A stretch of 5,763 bases of DNA from Candidatus Babelota bacterium (GTDB taxonomy: Bacteria > JAGOBX01): contig JAGOBX010000259.1 in the NCBI GenBank assembly GCA_017999075.1, forward strand, positions 1 through 5,763, given 5' to 3'. The position numbers were made by a program, and so were the translations under genes. Positions within the stretch are counted from its first letter, which is position 1. Each line of letters opens with the position of its first letter. Under the pieces are notes generated by a model. It had not been told where the DNA came from and did no database searches. It saw only the letters and a list, made by a program, of their open reading frames with translations. Positions 1-5,763 of this stretch are shown piece after piece.

Positions 1-1567
1 TTTTACCTTTTGATTTTACTACAAATAAACTTGTTCCTATTGAGCTTGTGGTTGTGAATTTTTTAAGTGTTAATTTGAATTTTTTTCCTTTAGGCAATGT
101 TGATGCGTCAACTTTAATGGTTTTTCCGGATAATGACATTGAAGTTGAAACTCCTGAATAATTGTATAGCAGAACTTCTCCCAATCCGCCTACGGTAGTA
201 GTTGGAGACGGCGACCAGTCTGACGGAATTGTTAAAGTTACTTGTCCGCCTGACATATCTTCAGTAGCAGTATAATAAAAAGTCAGGCTGCTGAGTTTGT
301 AGTTTGGTTTTGCTGGAGTTGTTCTTGAAAATTTTGCAGTTCCTGTACCGTCTATCGAAACTGTCCCGACAGGTTTATCAGCAGGAGGATTCCAGTATTT
401 TTTTATGAAAGAATCCCATCCTGTGGCTGCATTAAAATTGCTTGCTGCGTATTCTGAACCTTCAGCGTTGTTATAGGCAGTTTGAGTTTTAGGGAAAAAT
501 ATTGCCGAACCGAATGAATTTGTTCTGGCGCTTCCGTATTTATATTCAATAACTGCTGATGATAATGCTGTCATAACAGAACTCGCTCCTGATAATACTG
601 CAGGATCTGTTATGCCTTTAGCTGAAATGTTTTTCATAAAGTGATATAAGTCGGCATGCGGGTAACCATCAGCTTCCGAGAATGTTCTTGTAGCTTCTCT
701 TGCTAATTTTATTTTTGACCATTGGTTAGCTGCAGAAATAAAATTTTTTATTGCGGTATGTACGTTTGAAATTTTTGTCAAATCTATAGCGCTTTGAGTT
801 ACTTCGGTTTCAACTCCTTTATAAGATTCGTCGTATTTTGTTACAATGATTGAACCAAGTGTTTTAGCATCCATAGAAGGGTTTGCCGCAAGTTGAGGCA
901 TAATTAAATCATAAGGCCAGCCTGCGCCTGGTTCAAGTTCTTCTGAACCTACCATAACATCCGCCAAATCTTTTACGTCTGTAGCTACTTCAATCATTCC
1001 CATTAGACAAGCATCAAAACCGATCAGATTCAATTTTGTTCCGCTTGAACTTATAGCAGATTTAACTTCTTTCATATACAAACAATCTTCGCCGTTTGAA
1101 TCATCCCAGCAAATTGCTTTTACTATTCTTCCTGCTCTTGTTCTTTTAGCTCTCCATCCGCCTCCGTGATTCCATAAAACTAAAGCATATTTTTTGGCAG
1201 GATAATTTTGAGTTGTCCATACTATAAAATCTTTTAAGGTATTTGGATCTCCCATATTTTTTTCACCGAGATTTTGCACTGGAGTACTCTGAGGAGTATC
1301 CCCTTTTTTAATATAAAATCTTCGGGTATCTGTCCAATTGCCGTAAGAACTGTTTTCTCCGGGAATTCTGTCAAACTGAACAACAATATTCAAATTTTCG
1401 TTTGAACCGGATGTTGCCATTTCATTGAAATCATTTACTGCATCGCCTTCAAGATTACAATCGCCGTCCATATAAACCATCCAAGTCCATTCTTTTGTAG
1501 CTGCATAAATTGATGCTGTAGAAAAAATTAAACAGGTAAGTACAACCAGAAAAAACAATTTTTTCAT
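1..1567 (-). CDS. Secreted clostripain-family (C11) cysteine protease with C-terminal Ig-like region, partial at the C-terminus
   Basis: The frame stays open from ATG at 1567 to the left edge, giving 522 residues with no stop, so the C-terminus lies outside the window. Residues 1-22 form a signal peptide (MKK, a hydrophobic core, then a likely cut after IYA). The peptidase C11 domain covers about 27-393: it opens with WMVYMDGDCNLEGD, has the catalytic His in WNHGGGW (H134) and the catalytic Cys in GFDACLMG (C187), followed by the family-typical GSEELEPGAGWPYD (207-220). In the known family this His/Cys pair cleaves after basic residues, and clostripain itself needs calcium; the specificity here is inferred. 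From about 397 the protein turns Thr/Ser/Gly-rich and beta-strand-like (SSLTFYYTATEDMSGG, VTLTIPSDWSPSP), resembling an Ig-like module of surface or secreted proteins; more modules or an anchor may follow off-window. The start is fixed by the signal peptide and a strong ribosome binding site. It diverges from flgE. Confidence 0.9.
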   Translation of the reverse strand, partial: MKKLFFLVVLTCLIFSTASIYAATKEWTWMVYMDGDCNLEGDAVNDFNEMATSGSNENLNIVVQFDRIPGENSSYGNWTDTRRFYIKKGDTPQSTPVQNLGEKNMGDPNTLKDFIVWTTQNYPAKKYALVLWNHGGGWRAKRTRAGRIVKAICWDDSNGEDCLYMKEVKSAISSSGTKLNLIGFDACLMGMIEVATDVKDLADVMVGSEELEPGAGWPYDLIMPQLAANPSMDAKTLGSIIVTKYDESYKGVETEVTQSAIDLTKISNVHTAIKNFISAANQWSKIKLAREATRTFSEADGYPHADLYHFMKNISAKGITDPAVLSGASSVMTALSSAVIEYKYGSARTNSFGSAIFFPKTQTAYNNAEGSEYAASNFNAATGWDSFIKKYWNPPADKPVGTVSIDGTGTAKFSRTTPAKPNYKLSSLTFYYTATEDMSGGQVTLTIPSDWSPSPTTTVGGLGEVLLYNYSGVSTSMSLSGKTIKVDASTLPKGKKFKLTLKKFTTTSSIGTSLFVVKSKGK

Positions 1568-1575
1568 AGGTTTGG

Positions 1576-1581
1576 CTCCTT
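1576..1581 (-). promoter_or_regulatory. Ribosome binding site of the C11 protease gene
   Basis: On the minus strand AAGGAG lies 8 bases before the ATG at 1567. It is a full-strength Shine-Dalgarno sequence and supports the chosen start. Confidence 0.85.
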
Positions 1582-1607
1582 AAAAAATATTTTTTGGGTA
1601 CCATATT

Positions 1608-1636
1608 AATATACTGTAACAATATATGCTTGTCAA
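1608..1636 (-). promoter_or_regulatory. Sigma70-type promoter for the C11 protease gene
   Basis: Read on the minus strand, TTGACA (1636-1631, a perfect -35 box) is followed after exactly 17 bases by TATATT (1613-1608, five of six matches to the -10 consensus). Transcription would start near 1601, giving a leader of roughly 30 bases that contains the ribosome binding site. Position and spacing are as expected for a housekeeping promoter; it has not been tested experimentally. Confidence 0.75.
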
Positions 1637-1668
1637 ATCTTAAAGTCTATTATTTATTCAATTCATTT

Positions 1669-1730
1669 TTTATCAATATATTATTTTTTTATTTAATAAT
1701 AATGAAAAAACAATATAATATATTGATAAA
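1669..1730. repeat. Perfect 16-bp inverted repeat between the divergent promoters
   Basis: The left arm TTTATCAATATATTAT (1669-1684) is the exact reverse complement of the right arm ATAATATATTGATAAA (1715-1730), separated by 30 bases. It sits between the -35 box of the left-firing sigma70-type promoter and the sigma28 promoter of flgE. It could be a paired operator for a regulator of one or both genes, or a transcribed hairpin if a longer leader exists. The arms are almost pure A/T, which raises the odds of a chance match, although 16 perfect pairs is long. Confidence 0.5.
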
Positions 1731-1762
1731 TAATCAATTAGTTAAAAATAATATTATTATCT

Positions 1763-1789
1763 TAAGATTTTTTCAGTTTATGCCGATAA
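1763..1789 (+). promoter_or_regulatory. Sigma28 (FliA) flagellar promoter of flgE
   Basis: TAAGATTT (1763-1770), 11 bases, then GCCGATAA (1782-1789). The known enterobacterial FliA consensus is TAAAGTTT-N11-GCCGATAA, so the -10 box is perfect, the spacing is perfect and the -35 box matches at six of eight positions. The GC-containing -10 box stands out in an almost pure A/T spacer. Transcription would start near 1796-1798, leaving a leader of about 45 bases before flgE. This ties the gene to the flagellar sigma factor. Confidence 0.85.
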
Positions 1790-1830
1790 AAAAAACGATT
1801 AATTTGTAAAAACTATTTATATCTTAACTT

Positions 1831-1836
1831 AAGGGA
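1831..1836 (+). promoter_or_regulatory. Ribosome binding site of flgE
   Basis: AAGGGA lies 6 bases before the ATG at 1843. It fits a Shine-Dalgarno sequence and selects this start, which also gives the standard N-terminus of the rod/hook family. Confidence 0.7.
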
Positions 1837-1842
1837 AAAATT

Positions 1843-4458
1843 ATGATAAGCGCATTATATACATCAGAATCAGGAATGTTAAGTATGCAGACAGGTTTGG
1901 ATGTTATAGGTTATAACATTGCAAATGTCAATACCGAAGCTTTTAAAAAGAATGATGTGACTTTTAAAGATTTATTATATCAATCATATAATGTTGCTCA
2001 AACTAATATAAATCCGCTTCAAAAAGGTTTGGGGGCAATGTTTGCCGATGCAAGGAAAATTATGACTCAAGGTTCTGCAATATCAGGATCATCTGAAACA
2101 GATTTGTATATAAGCGGTAATGGTTTTTTTGTATTGAATAAAGATGGTATGCAGTTATATTCAAGGCTTGGAAGATTTAGATTTGAAGCCGGAGAAAATT
2201 CTTCTGAGAATGGTTTTCCTGTAGTATCATCAGACGGAAATATTAATTATTATCTTGGTAATCCTACTGTAACTACCGCATTAAAATTAGTTAATCCGAA
2301 TGACGGCGCAGTTTTACAGGGATGGATGGCTGATACTGAAACTGGAGAAATAACTTCTTCGGGTTCAGTTTCAAATATTGAAATAAGTGAACCGTATTTT
2401 TATATGAACCCTAAAGCTACTACTTATGAAAATGTAAAAGGAACAATAAATGCTGAAGCGGCATTATCAGTATATAATTCTTCAATGATTAAAAATATGA
2501 GTGTCGGAGGTTCTGAAATCGGTCAATCAGAATTATCAGATAATATTGAATTGTATGGAGCTTCAACCAATAATATTAAAGGACAATATAATATAGAAAT
2601 TTATGAAGATGGTTCTGCAGTAGTAACTTTTGTATCTGAAAATGGACTTACTCCTCCTTCATCAAAAACTTTTGATGAAGGAAGTATTTCAACTGAAGTT
2701 GATGAAAATGGCGAAATTGTTTTGACAAATCTTATTCCAGGGTTGGAAATAACTTTGAAAAATGATATCGATTCACAGGTGAAATTGACCATAGATAATT
2801 CGGGAAAATCTATAGGCGATGAATTTTCTGCTATAAATACTGTTATTGATTCTTCCGGCGGAGAACATTCTGTAATGACAGTTTTTACTAAAATTTCAGA
2901 AAATACATGGAAATGGAAAACAGACCTGATTAATGAAGAAACTTTTACAGGCACGGGTAATGCTCAAAATTTTGTATTGTCAAATGATATAAATCAGCAG
3001 TATCCTGTTACTATTACGGCAAATAACGGGCTTGTTACAAGAACTATAGAACCATCACAATTTTATTTTTTTGAAGATAATAAAATAATTACTAACGGAA
3101 CATTTGAATCAAATGAAACAATTACAATTTCATATACTGATAAACTGGGGAATTCGAGAACTGAACAATTTACAGAACCTGAATACAGGCAGGCGTTTGT
3201 TTTAGATAAAAATATTGATCCTGAAACAGTAAAAATTTTTGTGGGCGGAAATGATTCTCCTCTGTCTTCTGAAAATTATTCGGTTGTAGGAAATAAAATT
3301 ATTCCTGTAGATCTTGACGGTGACGGGAAAAGTGATCAGCCGTTTATTTATCCGGGAGCTGATATTAAAATAACATATCAGATTTCTCCTGTTTCAAAAA
3401 GTATGGCTGCATTTTATAAAGATGAATTTCCTGGTTCTGGAAATGCTGAAAATATAACGCTTACCAAAAAACCTGATTCAGATAAAGATATTACAATTAA
3501 AGTTGTAAATAATATTACCGGAGAAGAAGAGGTTTTAAGTTTGTCTGATTTTGATCTTACGGAAAATATTTTGTCGCCGAAAGACACTGATGGCGACGGA
3601 ACAGCTGACAGTCCAGTTATAAATACTGATGAAAAACTTGTGGTAGAGTATTCTGAATATGTCAAACCTGTTACATTGACAGAAAATTTTACTATTGAAA
3701 ACGGAAATAATGCAGCTCCTATCAGATTGCAGGCAGTTCCTGATTTATCTTCTATCATTGTTAAAGTAAATGGTGTTGAAATATCAGCGGATAATTATGA
3801 ACTTGGCGGAAATATGATTTATCCTAAAGATACAGATGGAGACGGTATACGCGATTCATTCGGCTCTACAGGAGATATAGTTGAAATAAGTTATGATATT
3901 GTAAGTCAAACTGAAGGTATAATTACATTTGATGCAATAGGAAATGTAATCGGAGGTTCAAGGACTCCAGAAATAACTTTTAATATTAATACTGCTGCAG
4001 AACCGTTAGTGATAGATTTTGATTTTGATAAAATAGTTCAGCAGGCAGGAGTTAAAGATTCTCTTAACGCTGAATATGACGGAAATAAAGAAGGGTATCT
4101 GACTAAAGTTCAGGTTTACAGCGATGGAACAATTTCAGGGTATTATTCAAATTCTGAAACAAGAGATATAGCGCAGATAGCTCTTGCTACTTTTACAAAT
4201 TCTGAATCGCTTGACAGGTTTGGAGACAGTTATTTTAATGTAAATGCTAATTCTAATGAAACTGCGGTAATTTCAACTGCCGGAACTGACAGCGCGGCAG
4301 GAGTTATAGTTTCAAATTATCTCGAAGGTTCAAATGTGGATTTATCTACAGAGATGACTAATATGATAATTTATCAGCGCGCATTTCAGTTGGATGCCAA
4401 AGGAATCCATACTGCTGATGAAATGCTGCAAAATGCGATTAATTTGAAACGCAGTTAA
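1843..4458 (+). CDS. flgE: Flagellar hook protein FlgE, oversized, with inserted tandem beta modules
   Basis: At 871 residues this is about twice the usual FlgE. It would be exported by the flagellar secretion system and polymerise into the extracellular hook linking rod and filament. Residues 1-50 are the rod/hook N-terminal helix (LYTSESGMLSMQ, GYNIANVNTEAFKK). Residues 85-112 hold the D1 core (TDLYISGNGFFVL, YSRLGRFRFE) and 158-163 the FlgE-type LQGWMAD. A FlaE (D2) domain starts at about 327 (AINTVIDSSGGEHSVM, ENTWKWKTDL), is interrupted at about 367-690 by four repeat modules, and resumes with GIITFDAIGNVIGGS (692-706). A second non-canonical stretch fills about 211-325. D1 returns at 750-800 (GYLTKVQVYSDGTISGYY) and the C-terminal helix at 834-869 (EMTNMIIYQRAFQLDAKG). 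No cysteine is present. No other flagellar gene is adjacent; a sigma28 promoter and its own ribosome binding site precede it. FlgF/FlgG are excluded by the FlaE domain. It could be a second, specialised hook paralogue. Confidence 0.93.
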   Translation: MISALYTSESGMLSMQTGLDVIGYNIANVNTEAFKKNDVTFKDLLYQSYNVAQTNINPLQKGLGAMFADARKIMTQGSAISGSSETDLYISGNGFFVLNKDGMQLYSRLGRFRFEAGENSSENGFPVVSSDGNINYYLGNPTVTTALKLVNPNDGAVLQGWMADTETGEITSSGSVSNIEISEPYFYMNPKATTYENVKGTINAEAALSVYNSSMIKNMSVGGSEIGQSELSDNIELYGASTNNIKGQYNIEIYEDGSAVVTFVSENGLTPPSSKTFDEGSISTEVDENGEIVLTNLIPGLEITLKNDIDSQVKLTIDNSGKSIGDEFSAINTVIDSSGGEHSVMTVFTKISENTWKWKTDLINEETFTGTGNAQNFVLSNDINQQYPVTITANNGLVTRTIEPSQFYFFEDNKIITNGTFESNETITISYTDKLGNSRTEQFTEPEYRQAFVLDKNIDPETVKIFVGGNDSPLSSENYSVVGNKIIPVDLDGDGKSDQPFIYPGADIKITYQISPVSKSMAAFYKDEFPGSGNAENITLTKKPDSDKDITIKVVNNITGEEEVLSLSDFDLTENILSPKDTDGDGTADSPVINTDEKLVVEYSEYVKPVTLTENFTIENGNNAAPIRLQAVPDLSSIIVKVNGVEISADNYELGGNMIYPKDTDGDGIRDSFGSTGDIVEISYDIVSQTEGIITFDAIGNVIGGSRTPEITFNINTAAEPLVIDFDFDKIVQQAGVKDSLNAEYDGNKEGYLTKVQVYSDGTISGYYSNSETRDIAQIALATFTNSESLDRFGDSYFNVNANSNETAVISTAGTDSAAGVIVSNYLEGSNVDLSTEMTNMIIYQRAFQLDAKGIHTADEMLQNAINLKRS
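2941..3150 (+). repeat. FlgE insert module 1 (degenerate, no Asp loop)
   Basis: Codes for residues 367-436. It begins TFTGTGNAQNFVLSND and ends NETITISYTDK, matching the start (GSGNAENITL) and end (DEKLVVEY) of module 3. It has beta-strand alternation throughout but lacks the Asp-rich loop; FFEDNKIITNG occupies that place. It is the first of four tandem protein-level repeats. Confidence 0.65.
3166..3387 (+). repeat. FlgE insert module 2 with DLDGDGKSD loop
   Basis: Codes for residues 442-515. The pattern is a strand (VKIFVGG), then NYSVVGNKIIPV, an Asp loop (D490, D492, D494, G495, D498; bases 3310-3336), then a closing strand (DIKITYQIS). It aligns best with module 4 (IIVKVNG, NYELGGNMIYPK, loop, DIVEISYD). 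The loop resembles the D-x-D-x-D-G calcium sites of thrombospondin type 3 and similar repeats; metal binding is inferred. Confidence 0.75.
3421..3654 (+). repeat. FlgE insert module 3 with DTDGDGTAD loop
   Basis: Codes for residues 527-604. It opens with FPGSGNAENITL, similar to module 1, has the strand ITIKVVNN, then LTENILSPK, the Asp loop (D581, D583, D585, G586, D589; bases 3583-3609) and the closing strand KLVVEYS. The PKDTDGDG string is shared exactly with module 4. Confidence 0.75.
3682..3897 (+). repeat. FlgE insert module 4 with DTDGDGIRD loop
   Basis: Codes for residues 614-685. It contains IIVKVNGVEIS, NYELGGNMIYPK, the Asp loop (D663, D665, D667, G668, D671; bases 3829-3855) and the closing strand DIVEISYD. 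It is followed a few residues later by the resumption of the FlaE domain (GIITFDAIG), which marks the downstream edge of the insert. Confidence 0.75.
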
Positions 4459-4476
4459 TTTTTGCTTATTTTAATA

Positions 4477-5262
4477 TTAAAATTCTGAAATACACGAGTC
4501 AAGGAAATTTATTGAATCGATAAATTTTCGTTCATTGAACAATTCTATAATTATATTACCTGAATAATTATGTTCTGTTAAAAAATCAAAAACAGATGTA
4601 ATTCGTTTTTTATTTGATAAAGCATTATGGTCTTCATTAAGAAAATTAATATCGTGCAGATGAACCAGTTTTATATGCTCGGCCAATTCAGTTAAGCAGG
4701 TTATATCCAAATTATATTTAAATAAATGCCCGAAATCAGCACAAATTCCTATTTTAAAACGTTCCACAAAATATTTTAAAAATTTCGGATGATAATAAAT
4801 ATTTTCAGCTGCAATAGAAGATTGAATAGAGGTTTTTTTTAAGATGTATTCAAGATTTTTTGAAACATTTGAATAAAACTGATTTTTAATTTCATCAGAT
4901 AACTCATTGTAAAATTTTTTTTTGTTTAGAATTGCAGGCAAATCAAAATGAATTACAAAAATTTCAGAACCTATAATCTTTCCTATTTCAATAATTTTAA
5001 TCAATGAATCAAGTTTTTTTTCTGAACATTTTTCTGATAAATTAATATTTAGAGGAAGATGAACTGCGTATTCCAACCCGATTTTTTTTTTTAAGTTTAG
5101 TATTTTTTCAGTATCAAATGGATTAGGAAGTTCAGCTGAATCTTCAGTTTCAAAAAATAAAATTTGAATTGTTTTGATAATTTCAAAACAAGCCAGTTTT
5201 TTGATATTTTCACATATTTCAGCCGGATATATATAAGAAGTAGTACCGAATTTGAATTTCAT
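4477..5262 (-). CDS. cbiR: Probable cobamide-remodelling hydrolase CbiR (AP endonuclease 2-like TIM barrel)
   Basis: A complete 261-residue protein without signal peptide or membrane segment, so cytoplasmic. The N-terminus (KFGTTSYIYPAEICENIKKLA, then IQILFFE, ELPNPF, YAVHLPLNINL at 65-75) matches my recollection of CbiR, the enzyme first described in Akkermansia that hydrolyses the phosphoribosyl bond in the cobamide nucleotide loop so the lower ligand can be exchanged. Likely metal ligands of the TIM-barrel superfamily are visible in order: H68, H105 (VIHFD), E153 (AAENIYY), D176 and H179 (CADFGH), H201/H203 and D204 (VHLHD), E240 (IIIELF). Placement just downstream of cobS supports a cobamide role over a generic sugar isomerase or DNA repair role. 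The gene is visibly more A-rich than flgE, with runs of 11, 9 and 8 A on its coding strand. No clear Shine-Dalgarno sequence precedes the ATG, but the start is fixed by the conserved N-terminus. Confidence 0.8.
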   Translation of the reverse strand: MKFKFGTTSYIYPAEICENIKKLACFEIIKTIQILFFETEDSAELPNPFDTEKILNLKKKIGLEYAVHLPLNINLSEKCSEKKLDSLIKIIEIGKIIGSEIFVIHFDLPAILNKKKFYNELSDEIKNQFYSNVSKNLEYILKKTSIQSSIAAENIYYHPKFLKYFVERFKIGICADFGHLFKYNLDITCLTELAEHIKLVHLHDINFLNEDHNALSNKKRITSVFDFLTEHNYSGNIIIELFNERKFIDSINFLDSCISEF

Positions 5263-5338
5263 AATTTTTAAAAATAAAAGTCAATCCGTAAAAAAGTTTT
5301 TCTTAAAAAATTAAAATAAAATAGTTTTAAAAATTAAA
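5263..5338 (-). other. cobS-cbiR spacer, no terminator or clear ribosome binding site
   Basis: This 76-base gap is almost entirely A/T. I see no GC-rich hairpin, no convincing promoter and no AGGAG-like sequence close to the cbiR ATG. The lack of a terminator supports read-through from cobS into cbiR. Confidence 0.5.
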
Positions 5339-5763
5339 TTACATTTTTGATATTAATAAAATTCCTGCAGCCAATCCTGATAATTTTGCGGTTTCGATTC
5401 CAAAACCGATTGTATCTCCGTTAAATCCGTTGAATTTTTTATTTAATCCAAAAGAAATTATTAAAGATATTGTAAATACTGATATGACATATATTGCGGC
5501 AAATATCAAATTAAACAAAAAAACGGATAAAACAAATGAAAAAATTACTGATACTGAAAGATGTTTGAAAGAAATTTCTTTTTTTAAACTGTTTCCCAAT
5601 CCTTCTTCAAACATTGGTTTAAAAAAAAGCGTCTGGATAAATGCAGGGATATAACCTGATACAGGATATAATAAAAGTAATTTTAAATATTTATTTTGAA
5701 CAACGGAAATCATTAGTCCGATTTTTATAATAAACAGAAAAAACAGGAGACTTGCCGCATACA
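5339..5763 (-). CDS. cobS: Adenosylcobinamide-GDP ribazoletransferase (cobalamin synthase) CobS, C-terminal part
   Basis: The frame is open from the right edge to the TAA at 5339, giving about 141 codons, the last 140 or so residues of an integral membrane protein. The ATG at 5713 is internal, because 16 in-frame codons (YAASLLFFLFIIKIGL) precede it. CobS joins adenosylcobinamide-GDP to alpha-ribazole (or its phosphate), the last assembly step of cobamides. Visible signs are several hydrophobic helices, a loop with EEGLGNSLKK that corresponds to the family's R-x-x-GLG region, and the C-terminal FNGFNGDTIGFGIETAKL, matching the family's GG-x-TGD-x-LGA-x-x-E signature. The Asp-rich catalytic motif near the N-terminal third is off-window. 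It lies 76 bases upstream of cbiR on the same strand with no terminator between them, so co-transcription is likely. Confidence 0.87.
   Translation of the reverse strand, partial: YAASLLFFLFIIKIGLMISVVQNKYLKLLLLYPVSGYIPAFIQTLFFKPMFEEGLGNSLKKEISFKHLSVSVIFSFVLSVFLFNLIFAAIYVISVFTISLIISFGLNKKFNGFNGDTIGFGIETAKLSGLAAGILLISKM

Noticed and set aside
1594-1809. A 71-codon plus-strand open frame in the protease-flgE spacer
   Set aside because: Its protein is a low-complexity Ile/Asn/Phe/Leu string typical of A/T-rich noncoding DNA. It has no ribosome binding site, overlaps the left-firing promoter and contains the sigma28 promoter of flgE.
2601-2954. Minus-strand open frame of 117 codons inside flgE
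   Set aside because: It is antisense to a well-supported coding region, Ser/Phe/Val-rich as expected for a complement shadow, and has no recognisable domain.
3414-3758. Minus-strand open frame of 114 codons inside flgE
   Set aside because: It is antisense to the FlgE repeat region and shows the Ser/Phe-rich bias of a shadow frame; no start signal is visible.
1843-4458. Assignment as FlgG or FlgF rather than FlgE
   Set aside because: The N-terminus is shared by the whole rod/hook family, but the LQGW motif, the FlaE-domain pieces on both sides of the insert and the large size fit the hook protein. FlgF and FlgG are about 250-260 residues.
4468-4483. 16-base palindrome ATTTTAATATTAAAAT between the flgE and cbiR stops, considered as a bidirectional terminator
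   Set aside because: It contains no G or C and has no loop, so any hairpin would be very weak, and it overlaps the end of cbiR. I do not call it a terminator.
4477-5262. Assignment as endonuclease IV or a generic sugar phosphate isomerase
   Set aside because: The superfamily is the same, but the N-terminal signature and the cobS neighbour favour CbiR. DNA repair or sugar isomerase functions remain possible but less likely.
5430-5654. Plus-strand open frame of 74 codons over cobS
   Set aside because: It is antisense to cobS, which has clear family signatures on the other strand; the Lys/Asn-rich product is a shadow.
5339-5713. Treating the ATG at 5713 as the start of a small membrane protein
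   Set aside because: The frame continues upstream to the window edge with hydrophobic, helix-like residues, and the rest matches only the C-terminal part of CobS.

Overview
This is an AT-rich bacterial window holding four protein genes, two of them cut by the window ends. From left to right they are a secreted clostripain-type (family C11) cysteine protease (minus strand, C-terminus beyond the left edge), a very large flagellar hook protein FlgE (plus strand, complete), a TIM-barrel protein that looks like the cobamide-remodelling hydrolase CbiR (minus strand, complete), and the C-terminal part of cobalamin synthase CobS (minus strand, N-terminus beyond the right edge). I see no RNA genes, mobile elements or CRISPR arrays.

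Organism: the cell is motile, secretes proteases and uses or salvages B12-type cofactors. Base composition is low-GC, with many A/T runs inside genes. A C11 protease followed by a Thr/Ser-rich Ig-like domain, together with CbiR, suggests an anaerobic, possibly gut or host-associated lineage such as Elusimicrobiota/Endomicrobia or a low-GC Deferribacterota-like group. This placement is a guess; no phylogenetic marker is present.

Layout: the protease and flgE diverge from a 275-base spacer (1568-1842). That spacer holds a near-consensus sigma70-type promoter firing left, a near-consensus sigma28 (FliA) promoter firing right, and a perfect 16-bp inverted repeat between them. flgE therefore appears to be a one-gene flagellar unit, with opposite-strand genes on both sides and no other flagellar gene in view. 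flgE and cbiR converge with 18 bases between their stop codons and no convincing terminator. cobS and cbiR run in the same direction, 76 bases apart, and probably form part of a cobamide salvage/remodelling operon: CbiR would open the nucleotide loop of imported cobamides and CobS would help rebuild it with another lower ligand.

Most unusual content: the hook protein is about twice the usual FlgE length. Its FlaE (D2) domain is interrupted by four tandem beta-rich modules, three of which carry an Asp-rich D-x-D-x-D-G loop resembling a calcium site. The sigma28-driven solitary hook gene and the cobS-cbiR pairing are the other points worth following.
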